64,000 nt of DNA. It comes from Salinispirillum sp049115955 (GTDB lineage: Bacteria; Pseudomonadota; Gammaproteobacteria; Pseudomonadales; Natronospirillaceae). Position numbers and translations under genes: made by a program. Shown here piece by piece: positions 34,901-43,884 of this stretch (position 1 is the stretch's first letter; the number at the start of each line of letters is the position of its first letter). The stretch covers positions 6,403 to 70,402 of the forward strand of contig JAGDZJ010000007.1 in NCBI GenBank assembly GCA_049115955.1, in the 5' to 3' direction. The notes beneath the pieces were generated by a model that had not been told where the DNA came from, did no database searches, and was given only the letters and a program-made list of their open reading frames with translations.

Positions 34901-35800
34901 GTGTGGTTTAAAAACGCCTTCGTTTATCAAATACGTGACACCGAATTTCTCCAACGCCTGGGTAAGGGCGCGAACTTGGAGCAGCATGCGTTCCATCACT
35001 GCCTGCCAACACAACCTGTCAGCCTGGGTCTGATACCACCACACGGCGAGATGACCGAACTCCAGCTTTCGACACAAAACTTTCTGGTCTGGCAGTTACG
35101 CCGCGAAGAACGCTTGTTGCCCAGTGCCGTGGTCAATGAAGTATTGGCGGACAAGATCAGCGAACTACAGCGCAAAGAAGACCGTCGCGTCGGGCGCAAC
35201 GAAAAGATGGATCTCAAAGACGAGGTTACTTTGGAGTTGTTGCCGCGCGCCTTTACGCGCAGTCAGCACCATATGGTGATTGCTGATTTTAAATCAGGCT
35301 GGCTGTATGTGCAGTGCGGCAGCGAAGCCCGTGCCGACGACATCACTGCGTACTTGCGTGACGCCTTTGGTGAACTGCCGGTGCTACCATTGGGCTCGCT
35401 GTGCCAGCCGGAGCCGGTGATCGCCAACTGGCTGATCAGTGGTGAATTCCCTGAAGGCATCGCTGTGATGGACGAGTTAGCGCTGCGCCATGGTACCGAA
35501 GACGGCACCATTAAAGTTCGCCAGTTGCCGTGGGACAGTGAAGAAGTGCAAAACTTGTTGAACGCTGGCTATCGCCCCAGCGAAGTATTGTTGAACTGGA
35601 ACGAGCAAGTGACTGTGCTGTTGAACGACAAATGCGTTTTCAAGCGCCTGAAGTACGCCGACGATATGCTAGAGCAAGCAGCGCAGGAAGGCGGCGATTC
35701 AGCATTGGCCGAATGGGAAGCTGGCCTGCACATTATGACGGCCGCGTTACGCAGCCTAGCGGACCAAACACTGCTCTGGTTTCGCCAAGAGCCTGCTTAA
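34901..35800 (+). CDS. rdgC: Recombination-associated protein RdgC
   Basis: DNA-binding ring protein that limits RecA filament use; binds double-stranded DNA without sequence specificity. 299 residues from a GTG start at 34901 (reading WFKNAFVYQIRD, the family start, with AGGA upstream). A longer frame from an ATG at 34814 overlaps the rhombosortase upstream region and is rejected. Family motifs: RREERLLPSAVVNEVL and LLPRAFTRSQ. The length is close to the Escherichia coli protein (303). Its last 4 bp overlap the convergent DUF2489 gene. Confidence 0.95.
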   Translation: MWFKNAFVYQIRDTEFLQRLGKGANLEQHAFHHCLPTQPVSLGLIPPHGEMTELQLSTQNFLVWQLRREERLLPSAVVNEVLADKISELQRKEDRRVGRNEKMDLKDEVTLELLPRAFTRSQHHMVIADFKSGWLYVQCGSEARADDITAYLRDAFGELPVLPLGSLCQPEPVIANWLISGEFPEGIAVMDELALRHGTEDGTIKVRQLPWDSEEVQNLLNAGYRPSEVLLNWNEQVTVLLNDKCVFKRLKYADDMLEQAAQEGGDSALAEWEAGLHIMTAALRSLADQTLLWFRQEPA

Positions 35801-36285
35801 CGCTGGCTTTGTGAGCGCGCTGCCCCTACGGTTTTAAAGGCATAGGTTTCCAACACGCGAGCAGAGGCTAACAGGTCTACTTTGTGCTTTTGCTCGTGTT
35901 GCTCGCGCTCATAGTCTTGACGTTTACGCTCTGTCGGACTCAGGGCTTTGCGCGCGTCATGCGTCGCCATGTCCTTCACCGCTTCGTAAAGCGTATCGAA
36001 CACCGAAAACTGCTCCCGTTCCTGAACATCCAATTCCAAACCATCCATCAGATGCTTGATCCGAATCGCGCCTTCAGAGGGATTCAGGTCTTCGTGCACC
36101 AGGTTTTTCGCGATGATCTGAATGCTGTCTTGCAAAAAGGCTTCATGCGCCTGCTTCTGGCGCTCGAACTCGGCGTCATGCAGAGCTTGCTTCTGGCGAT
36201 GCTGATACAAGCGATAGTGCAACCAACCGGCGTACACTGCCAACGCCAGTACTATGACGACGCCTAATGAAACCCACAGCATCAT
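35797..36285 (-). CDS. DUF2489 family membrane-anchored protein
   Basis: 162 residues. One N-terminal membrane helix (LWVSLGVVIVLALAVYAGWL) is followed by a charged, mainly helical cytoplasmic region (YQHRQKQALHDAEFERQKQAHEAF) and the conserved block IIAKNLVHEDLNPSEGAIRIKHLMDGL, which I recognise as DUF2489. Function unknown. Starts with two ATG codons; the start overlaps the preceding YheU-like gene by 4 bp, suggesting coupled translation. Confidence 0.82.
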   Translation of the reverse strand: MMLWVSLGVVIVLALAVYAGWLHYRLYQHRQKQALHDAEFERQKQAHEAFLQDSIQIIAKNLVHEDLNPSEGAIRIKHLMDGLELDVQEREQFSVFDTLYEAVKDMATHDARKALSPTERKRQDYEREQHEQKHKVDLLASARVLETYAFKTVGAARSQSQR

Positions 36286-36572
36286 AGCAGCACTCTACCC
36301 TTGACCAGTTCATCGAAATCAGTGCGGCGAAACAATCGGCAGCTCTGCGCGGCGCCGTCAAACACCAACACCCAGTCGCCGTGCGCTAGGCCGGCTTTCA
36401 CATTTTCCATTTGCGCATTGATGTCGAAACTCTCCACCGTGTGATCGGCCAGTTCACTGATCAAATGCGCTTGAATGACACCGTCTAACGCCTCTTCAGA
36501 CAGCTCGCCCCAAGGAATTTGGACGATGTCATCGGCCGTCGTGTCGTCATTGTTTGAATAATCCAAGTTCAT
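36282..36572 (-). CDS. YheU / UPF0270-like small protein
   Basis: 96 residues from the ATG at 36570-36572 with GGGAG upstream; a longer frame would run back into the neighbouring gene. IPWGELSEEALDGVIQAHLISE and VKAGLAHGDWVLVF resemble the UPF0270 family (YheU). The N-terminal 15 residues are acidic and extra compared with the family. Function unknown. It sits between two other small genes with 26-bp and 4-bp overlaps. Confidence 0.75.
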   Translation of the reverse strand: MNLDYSNNDDTTADDIVQIPWGELSEEALDGVIQAHLISELADHTVESFDINAQMENVKAGLAHGDWVLVFDGAAQSCRLFRRTDFDELVKGRVLL

Positions 36573-36981
36573 GCTCCCATTCGCATTGTATCCGCATGTC
36601 TTTGCTGCCTGGTGCGTGAAAGTCCGCCTGACTTTCCCAGGAAAATACATGCTTACCGCTCAGTTCGGTTTCCAGGTAGACCGTAGCAGAGCGCCAATAC
36701 ATGTCCAGTAATAAGCGTTCAAATTTGGCTAGCCAGCGCTCCCATTCGTATTCAACGGCGCGGTACGAGCCAGCAAACTGAATCAGCGGTGTAAGGTAGG
36801 TACCCTGTTCTTCATGGATACCCGGTAAGTGAAACATGTCAGCGGTCAAAAAAGGAAAATCATCAGACTGCCCTAGGGCCAATACGGCGTTACGGTTAGT
36901 TTGCCGATAATGCAAACTTTGAAACCGGTCGTGGGAGGATACGGAACGTATAACCCCGTAGACCAATGTTTCTTGATCCAT
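36547..36981 (-). CDS. Hypothetical protein downstream of ligA
   Basis: 144 residues from the ATG at 36979-36981, which overlaps the ligA stop codon by one base (TGATG). No signal peptide or membrane helix. Rich in aromatic residues (YEWERWLAKFERLLLDMYWR, WESQADFHAPGSK). I do not recognise a family. Its end overlaps the YheU-like gene by 26 bp, so ligA and three small genes form a tight chain. Confidence 0.75.
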   Translation of the reverse strand: MDQETLVYGVIRSVSSHDRFQSLHYRQTNRNAVLALGQSDDFPFLTADMFHLPGIHEEQGTYLTPLIQFAGSYRAVEYEWERWLAKFERLLLDMYWRSATVYLETELSGKHVFSWESQADFHAPGSKDMRIQCEWEHELGLFKQ

Positions 36982-39014
36982 CAGTCGGCTCCCAGTAACG
37001 TGCGCCGCCGCTCCAGCCACTCTGCTTCGTCCAGCACGGGCACACCTAGCGATTCTGCTTTCGCAAGCTTGCTACCCGCACCCGGCCCCGCAATGAGGCA
37101 GGTCGTTTGCGCACTGACGCTGCCCGCCACCTTGGCACCCAAGGCTTGTAAATCGGCTTTTACTTCGTCACGCGTTGCCGTTTCCAGTTTACCGGTTACG
37201 ACCCACGTTTCCCCCGCTAAAGGTTGAGTTTCGACAGACGGAGCTTCGATGGCTGGCCACTGCACACCCTGCCCGATCAGACTGCGAATTTCATCCACAT
37301 TGTGCTCTTGCTCAAAAAACTGCCGAATGTGTTTCGCCATGATAGGGCCCACGTCGCTCACTGCCGTCAGCTCGTCTTCACCGGCGCGCATCAGCGCATC
37401 CAGATTACCGAAGTGCAGCGCCAAATTGCGAGCGGTGGTTTCGCCTACTTCACGGATGCCCAGCGCAAACAAAAAACGTGGCAGCGTGGTGTCCTTGCTC
37501 TGCGTGAGCGCATCAATGGTGTTCTGAGCGGATTTCTCGCCCATGCGCTCCAGTGACATTAACTGGTCACGGGTTAGGCGATAGAGATCAGAAAACTGCA
37601 TTACCCATTGTTTATCGATCAGTGTCTCCAACAGCTTTTCGCCCACGCCATCAATGTCCATGGCTTTGCGCGACACGAAATGCTTCAACGCTTCCAGGCG
37701 CTGCGCGCCACAGGTGACACCGCCGGTGCAGCGTGCAATCACTTCTCCGTCTAGGCGCTCAATGGGTGAGTTGCACACGGGGCAATGGTCAGGCAATGGC
37801 ACTTTGCGGGCGTTGCTCGGCCGACGTTCTGGCACGGCACGCAATACCTTAGGTATGACGTCACCCGCCCGATGAATAATGACGGTATCGCCTTCGTGCA
37901 AATCCAGCCGCGCAATCTCATCCATATTGTGCAAGGTAGCATTGCTGACCATTACGCCGCCGACGAGGACGGGTTGCAGGCGGGCAACCGGTGTGACCGC
38001 TCCGGTGCGACCGATTTGGAAATCAATGCGTTCCAGTACGGTCAATTCTTCTTGCGCGGGAAATTTGTACGCAATGGCCCAACGCGGTGCGCGCGACACC
38101 ATGCCGAGACGGTCTTGCAATGTTATTGCATCAACCTTGAACACCACGCCGTCAATGTCATACGGTAAGGTATCGCGCTTGGCGGCGATGCCGTTGTAAT
38201 AGGTTTGCAGGGCGTCTACGCCTTTAATGCGCTGCATTTCCGGATTGATTCGAAAGCCCCACTCATGAAAAAGACGCAGCCGTTCATACTGGCTGTCTGG
38301 TAACTCGCTGCCTTCAATCTCACCATAGCCGTAACAGCAAAACTCCAGCGGGCGTTTTGCTGTAACCGCCGGATCAATTTGCCGCAGGCTACCAGAAGCG
38401 GCATTACGCGGGTTCATGTAGGTTTTCTCGCCCGCCGCAAGCGCCTGCTCATTGAGTTGCTGAAACCCACTGCGCGGCATGTAGATTTCACCGCGCACTT
38501 CAAGCAATGCAGGAAAGTCAGTACCGTGTAAACGCAGCGGCACCGAAGGAATTGTGCGCACATTGGCGGTGATGTTTTCACCCGTTGTGCCGTCGCCGCG
38601 CGTTGCCGCTTGCATCAACACGCCCTGCTCATAGCGCAGACTGACGGCGATGCCATCCAGTTTGGGTTCGCAGCAAAAGACCAACTCGTTGCTGATTCCT
38701 TCCTTCTCCAAGCGTTCACGCAGGCGACGACAGAATGCCGCCAGGTCCTCTCCGGAAAATGCGTTGTCGAGCGACAACATAGGTAAAGCATGAGTAACGG
38801 GAGTGAATCCGCCAACAAGAACGGCTCCAACGCGTTGCGTCGGCGAATCGGCGGTGACAAGTTCAGGGTGCTGTTCTTCTAATGCCTTCAGTTCGTGAAA
38901 CAAGCGGTCGTACTCGGCATCAGGTACTGTGGGCTCATCCAAGACGTAGTAAGCGTAGTTGTGCTGCTGCAACTGCTGACGCAGGACGGCTATTTGCTGT
39001 TCGATCGCTTTCAT
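36981..39014 (-). CDS. ligA: NAD-dependent DNA ligase
   Basis: Seals nicks during replication and repair. 677 residues: Ia domain, adenylation domain with active-site Lys118 in CEPKLDGIA, OB fold, four-cysteine zinc finger (CPVCNSPI...CTGGVTC), helix-hairpin-helix region and a C-terminal BRCT domain (about 600-677, starting near TQPLAGETWVVTGKLE). Standard length. It lies 11 bp after zipA. Confidence 0.98.
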   Translation of the reverse strand: MKAIEQQIAVLRQQLQQHNYAYYVLDEPTVPDAEYDRLFHELKALEEQHPELVTADSPTQRVGAVLVGGFTPVTHALPMLSLDNAFSGEDLAAFCRRLRERLEKEGISNELVFCCEPKLDGIAVSLRYEQGVLMQAATRGDGTTGENITANVRTIPSVPLRLHGTDFPALLEVRGEIYMPRSGFQQLNEQALAAGEKTYMNPRNAASGSLRQIDPAVTAKRPLEFCCYGYGEIEGSELPDSQYERLRLFHEWGFRINPEMQRIKGVDALQTYYNGIAAKRDTLPYDIDGVVFKVDAITLQDRLGMVSRAPRWAIAYKFPAQEELTVLERIDFQIGRTGAVTPVARLQPVLVGGVMVSNATLHNMDEIARLDLHEGDTVIIHRAGDVIPKVLRAVPERRPSNARKVPLPDHCPVCNSPIERLDGEVIARCTGGVTCGAQRLEALKHFVSRKAMDIDGVGEKLLETLIDKQWVMQFSDLYRLTRDQLMSLERMGEKSAQNTIDALTQSKDTTLPRFLFALGIREVGETTARNLALHFGNLDALMRAGEDELTAVSDVGPIMAKHIRQFFEQEHNVDEIRSLIGQGVQWPAIEAPSVETQPLAGETWVVTGKLETATRDEVKADLQALGAKVAGSVSAQTTCLIAGPGAGSKLAKAESLGVPVLDEAEWLERRRTLLGAD

Positions 39015-39025
39015 AGTCGCTCTAC

Positions 39026-40126
39026 TCAGACCCTTTTAACCAACTGGGTACGCTGAAAATCGCGGATGCGCTCGCGGTAATGTTCCAGCGTCTGGGCGGT
39101 CATCATGCTGCGACTGTCGTCAAGGAGATCTCCGCGCAAGTGCTCACCCAGAGTATGCGCTGTGTGATACATAGCATCAAAGGCCTCTAAAGGTTTCGCC
39201 TGACAGGGCAGTTGTAAGAAGAAGGTGACGCCACGAGTCGCGAAATGCTCAACATTGTCGATATCAAAAGTACCCGGGTTAAACGCATTCGCGGCACTGT
39301 ATTGCAGCAAGCCCTGTTCGTCCGTGGCATGGAAGATGTTCATATTGCCAAAGCGCATGCCACAGGCCAGTAGTATTTCCAACAGCGCAGCGCCAGAAAA
39401 CTCATAGTCGTCGCGCGCCAGCACGGTAATGACGATCACCGCTTCTGGTTCAGCCAACATCTGCTCCCCCGGTTCGTCAGCAATCATGACATCTTCTGCC
39501 CATGGCGGCTCCGTTTGATTCATCACCGAATCCGTGGTGGCTTTGGCAACGGTTCGATCATAGAGGTCATCCACCCAAGCGTCGTTCATCTGTTCGGTAA
39601 AATGAGGAGATTCAGCCGCGTGCTCTGCTTCCGGCTGATCGTCGACAAACCGACTGTCTTCGCTGTGCGTCAAGTCATCATCCGAGACATAGTCCATTGG
39701 CGCCTCAGAGGGTGAAATTTCGGAGTCGTCATTGTCATCGGTATAGAAAGACCGCTCGTCGCGCTCAAATTCTGAGTGTTCAGTTTCCGGTTGTTGGACA
39801 GGGGGCTGTAAATCAAAGGCATACTGACCCTCTTCCTGTTCTTCATCATCTAAATCAGGCTCAGGATCAGATGCGACCGAGTCTACCAGCATGGGCACTC
39901 GCTCAGTCAATTGCAGTTTACGTGTGCGCTCCTCTATGGCCACCGACCGTTCGTCGCGCGCCGCGACTCGCTTCACTTGAATATCGGTCTCTGGCTCGCG
40001 TTGTTTTACCGGCGCCCGATAATTACCCCGGTACTTCTGCTGTCGCTTCACGCGACGCCAGGCATCCGCTGCCAATACAACCATCATGATGATGGCTAAT
40101 ACGATGATCCACTCTCGCACGTCCAT
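39026..40126 (-). CDS. zipA: Cell division protein ZipA
   Basis: Anchors FtsZ to the inner membrane. 366 residues: an N-terminal membrane helix (REWIIVLAIIMMVVLAADAW), a basic segment (RRVKRQQKYRG), a long acidic/variable linker and the C-terminal FtsZ-binding domain (about 230-360, with IVITVLARDDYEFSGAALL and YSAANAFNPGTFD). The smc-zipA-ligA order is shared with Pseudomonas. Confidence 0.95.
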   Translation of the reverse strand: MDVREWIIVLAIIMMVVLAADAWRRVKRQQKYRGNYRAPVKQREPETDIQVKRVAARDERSVAIEERTRKLQLTERVPMLVDSVASDPEPDLDDEEQEEGQYAFDLQPPVQQPETEHSEFERDERSFYTDDNDDSEISPSEAPMDYVSDDDLTHSEDSRFVDDQPEAEHAAESPHFTEQMNDAWVDDLYDRTVAKATTDSVMNQTEPPWAEDVMIADEPGEQMLAEPEAVIVITVLARDDYEFSGAALLEILLACGMRFGNMNIFHATDEQGLLQYSAANAFNPGTFDIDNVEHFATRGVTFFLQLPCQAKPLEAFDAMYHTAHTLGEHLRGDLLDDSRSMMTAQTLEHYRERIRDFQRTQLVKRV

Positions 40127-40207
40127 TGAATCGATACTCTGCTGTAAAGTTGGTCACTCGCACCTAAGAAGCACAAGCAACAATGAATTCTTTTAAAATG
40201 GCGTTCT

Positions 40208-40238
40208 TTAACGAATTATTGTTAACAATGTTCGTTAA
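40208..40238. repeat. Nested palindrome at the smc-zipA junction
   Basis: TTAACGAA (40208-40215) and TTCGTTAA (40231-40238) enclose the perfect 12-bp palindrome ATTGTTAACAAT (40218-40229); together they could form an almost continuous 14-bp stem. The right arm overlaps the smc stop codon. It is AT-rich without a T run, so it is not a typical terminator. A protein-binding site near the zipA promoter is possible. Confidence 0.5.
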
Positions 40239-43200
40239 GACGCGACCATCTCAACCGCCTCGTCGAGGTTAACCGATACCAAGCGCGAAACCCCTGGCTC
40301 GTTCATGGTAACACCCATTAGCTGATGTGCAATTTCCATGGCGACCTTGTTGTGCGTAATGTAGATGAATTCTACCTGCTCGGACATGGCTTCGACCAGT
40401 CGTGAGAAGCGTGCCACGTTCGCATCGTCGAGCGGGGCATCCACCTCATCTAGCATACAAAACGGTGCTGGATTCAAACGGAAGATAGAGAACACCAAGG
40501 CAATTGCCGTCAGGGCTTTCTCGCCACCCGACAACAAGTGAATCGTAGCGTTTTTCTTGCCGGGTGGGCGCGCCATAATGGCCACCCCGGTGTCCAATAG
40601 GTCTTCGCCGGTCATCTCCAAATAGGCATGGCCACCGCCAAAAACCTTCGGGAAAAGTTCCTGTAAACCCTGATTCACCTGATCAAATGTGGTCTTGAAC
40701 CGGGTACGGGTTTCCTTATCAATCTTCCTAATCGCACCTTCCAACGTTTCCAGCGCGCGCTCCAGGTCTTCGTTTTGCTGGTCTAAATACTGTTTCCGTT
40801 CATTTTGCACCGCGTACTCGTCAATGGCGGCTAGGTTGATCGGCCCCAAGCGTTGAATGCGCTGATTCAACTGCTCGATCATTTGTTCGCACTGCGCAAT
40901 GGTCAGGTCGTCCGGCAAGTTCAGCAACAAGGTATTCAAGTGATACTGCTGCTCTTGCAACTGTTCTTCGACCGTGGCTTTGCGAGTTTCCAAGCGCTCT
41001 AGATCCATTTGTTGTTGCTGCACGCGTTGCTGCTGCAAGGCAATGGCCTGTTCCAAACGCAAGCGATGCTGCTCGAAACCACGCATCTGCTCGTGGTAGC
41101 GTTCAGTCTCGGCGCGTGCTTGTTCAAGCTGTTCGGCCAGATCGAGCTGCTTGGCAACCTTCTCCTCCAGCTCTTCGCGCAGGCTATCATCAGGATCAAT
41201 CAAGCCTTGAATATCCAGATGCAGTTCTTCCGCACGCTCGTCCATTTGCTTCTGTTGCAAGTCCGCACGCCCCAAACCGGTACGTAAGGATTCGGACTGA
41301 CTCTGTAAGCCATGCACCTTCAATTCTAAACTGTGACGCTGCTGTTCGGCCTCACGTTGACGGGCGCGCAGATCTTCCAACACCTGACGGGCATCGTCGC
41401 GCCGCTCGCGCAAATGCTCTTTGTCTTCCGCAGTGTCATCGTTCTGCTGAGCAACCGCCAGTTGCTCGCGAGCCTCCTGCAGTGCTTCAAATTCGCGTTC
41501 GTATTCGAGTTCGGTATCCTTCAGTTCACCGCGATAACGTTGCAATGACTGCTGCATGGCTTGGTTGGAGGCGCTCAGCGCCGACACCCGGGTTTCGACT
41601 TCGTGTACGCGCCGCCGCGCCTCGTCTAATTGCGCCCGATGTTGTTGCCATTGCTGTTCGCTGGTGTCGATGGTGAGCTGCATGGCTTCGAGATTCAGTT
41701 CGGCGTCTTCAACTTCGAACTCCATTTCATCGACCGCCGCTTCCAGCTCTTCCAGTTTTTGCTGCTGGGCCAACAAGCCTTCGCGGTCGGCTGTACTGCG
41801 AAAGACACGCACCCAGCCAGGCCCCATCCAGACGCCATCCCGAGTAATGACACTGCTCTTCGCGTCTAACTGAGCGACTTTTACACGAGCTTCGGCAACA
41901 GAGTCCGCGACCATCACAGCGTTTAACTGGGCAATCAGCGCCGCGGGTCCGCGTACACCCTCTGCCAGCGACCCAGCAACCACGGACGGCATAGACTGGC
42001 CATCGTCCAACCAATTCAATCGCGCCTCAGGCAAGTGTTCCCAAGCCAATTCGGGCAAGCCGTTGGCGGGCAGCACATGACTCTGTAGCCAGTGGCCCAA
42101 CACCCACTCCACCGCCTGCGCCCATGGTCCCGTCACTTCTAGGCGTTCCATGACCTGCGGACTGCGCTGCAATTGCCAGCGGTTCAGCCAGTCTTTTACC
42201 TGCACCGTATCACCGGCCTGCGCTTGCAATACGGCTTTAAGACGAGTGATTTCTTGTTGCTGCTGACTGAGCTGCTGGCGCAACGATTGCACTTGGTCGC
42301 GTCGCTGTTGCTGTTGTTCGCGCTGCGTCTGCAGAGCCTCTTCACTGGTTAAAGCCTGCTCTTCCGCATCTGAAAGGCGGACCTGCGCCGATTCGCGCTC
42401 CATTTCGAGCTGCATAAGCTGTTCAGTTGCCGGGTCGTCCTCCAGTTTGGCCAGCTCCATTTGCAGCCGCTCACGACGCTGCGTCAACTGCTGCAATTGC
42501 TTCTCTGCCTGCTCTATACGCGAGCGCAAACGCTCCGACTGACGCGCTGCTTCTGCGGAACCGAGACTGTACTCCAACCACTGCTCTTCGTACTGACGAA
42601 ACAGTAACTCTTGCTCCTGCGTCTTTTCTGCCGCTATGGCGGCTTCTTCCTGCCAATGCTCCAGCTCCGGGCGCAACATGGAGAGCTGCTCTTCCATCTC
42701 CTCCAGTTGTGCTTTATCGGCTTCATGATGCTGGCGCAATTCATGACGATCGCGCTCTATGCGGCGAATTTGTTCTTGCAACTGCTGTACTTTTTCGCGC
42801 TGATGAGCCGACTGCTGCTCCAACCGCGCGATGTCGTTGCCCATTTCATAGTAGGCTTTTTGTACCGTCTGAAAGCGGTCGTTGGCGTCTTCATTGGCCA
42901 ACCGAATTTCTTCCGTTTCGGCCTCACGCTCGCGCAGCTCCGCAGTCTGTGCTTCACGATCACGTTCGGCCTCGGCCAATTGCTGGCGAATACCTTGTGC
43001 TTCCTGGTCCAAATCACGCCAGCGCAGCGCGCTCAATTGTGCTCGCTGCTGCTTTTCATCGGCCTTGTACTGTCGGTATTTTTCGGCAGCCTGGGCTTGC
43101 CTTTCCAGGTGCGCAAGCTGACGCTGCAATTCGTCGCGAATGTCGGTCAAACGCTCCAGATTTTCCGCCGTCCGACGCATACGGTTTTCTGTTTCTCGAC

Positions 43201-43729
43201 GCCGATCTTTGTACTTGGAGATACCAGCCGCTTCTTCAAGAAACACCCGCAACTCTTCCGGTTTGGATTCAATCAACCGTGAGATCATGCCCTGTTCTAT
43301 GATGGCGTAGCTACGCGGGCCCAAGCCGGTGCCTGCAAAGAGGTCGGTGATGTCACGGCGGCGACATTTGCTGCCGTTCAGGTAGTAGGTAGACTGGCCG
43401 TCACGCGTGACTTTGCGCTTAATGGAAATTTCGTTGTATTGCGCATAGGGCCCGGACAGTGTGTGGTCACTGTTGTCAAAAATCAGCTCAACGGTGCATT
43501 GCGCGACCGGTTTCCGCCGCGTGGACCCGTTAAAAATAACGTCTGTCATGGCTTCGCCACGCAGATTTTTAGCCGACGACTCCCCCATTACCCAACGTAC
43601 GGCATCGATGGTATTCGATTTACCGCAACCATTAGGCCCAACTATCGCAGTCAGGTTATTGGGAAAAGGGATATGGGTAGGGTCAACAAACGATTTGAAC
43701 CCCGCCATCTTGATGCTTTTTAGTCGCAT
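40235..43729 (-). CDS. smc: Chromosome segregation protein SMC
   Basis: Condensin ATPase that organises the chromosome. 1164 residues. The Walker A motif is GPNGCGKSNTIDAVRW (about 32-47), followed by a long coiled coil with a hinge near 500-650. The C-terminal ABC signature is LLSGGEKALTAIAL and the Walker B motif FCMLDEVDAPLDD. Glutamine-rich coiled-coil arms are normal for the family. Separate transcription from its own upstream region is likely (155 bp to ccmI). Confidence 0.98.
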   Translation of the reverse strand: MRLKSIKMAGFKSFVDPTHIPFPNNLTAIVGPNGCGKSNTIDAVRWVMGESSAKNLRGEAMTDVIFNGSTRRKPVAQCTVELIFDNSDHTLSGPYAQYNEISIKRKVTRDGQSTYYLNGSKCRRRDITDLFAGTGLGPRSYAIIEQGMISRLIESKPEELRVFLEEAAGISKYKDRRRETENRMRRTAENLERLTDIRDELQRQLAHLERQAQAAEKYRQYKADEKQQRAQLSALRWRDLDQEAQGIRQQLAEAERDREAQTAELREREAETEEIRLANEDANDRFQTVQKAYYEMGNDIARLEQQSAHQREKVQQLQEQIRRIERDRHELRQHHEADKAQLEEMEEQLSMLRPELEHWQEEAAIAAEKTQEQELLFRQYEEQWLEYSLGSAEAARQSERLRSRIEQAEKQLQQLTQRRERLQMELAKLEDDPATEQLMQLEMERESAQVRLSDAEEQALTSEEALQTQREQQQQRRDQVQSLRQQLSQQQQEITRLKAVLQAQAGDTVQVKDWLNRWQLQRSPQVMERLEVTGPWAQAVEWVLGHWLQSHVLPANGLPELAWEHLPEARLNWLDDGQSMPSVVAGSLAEGVRGPAALIAQLNAVMVADSVAEARVKVAQLDAKSSVITRDGVWMGPGWVRVFRSTADREGLLAQQQKLEELEAAVDEMEFEVEDAELNLEAMQLTIDTSEQQWQQHRAQLDEARRRVHEVETRVSALSASNQAMQQSLQRYRGELKDTELEYEREFEALQEAREQLAVAQQNDDTAEDKEHLRERRDDARQVLEDLRARQREAEQQRHSLELKVHGLQSQSESLRTGLGRADLQQKQMDERAEELHLDIQGLIDPDDSLREELEEKVAKQLDLAEQLEQARAETERYHEQMRGFEQHRLRLEQAIALQQQRVQQQQMDLERLETRKATVEEQLQEQQYHLNTLLLNLPDDLTIAQCEQMIEQLNQRIQRLGPINLAAIDEYAVQNERKQYLDQQNEDLERALETLEGAIRKIDKETRTRFKTTFDQVNQGLQELFPKVFGGGHAYLEMTGEDLLDTGVAIMARPPGKKNATIHLLSGGEKALTAIALVFSIFRLNPAPFCMLDEVDAPLDDANVARFSRLVEAMSEQVEFIYITHNKVAMEIAHQLMGVTMNEPGVSRLVSVNLDEAVEMVAS

Positions 43730-43884
43730 AGAAAATGCATGCCTTGCGCCAACTTATTGTTATCCATTCAACGCATTGTAGAGTGTTTTCTTCATCAGCA
43801 AAACACACTTGCACGCTCGTCAAAGCAACGACACTTTGCGTACGTTGCCTCAACGAGCTGCATTAGATTTGTCTAGATGCTTCC

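Noticed and set aside
42427..43302. 291-codon + strand frame opposite smc
   Set aside because: Antisense of the smc coiled-coil region; proline/alanine/leucine-rich with no domain.
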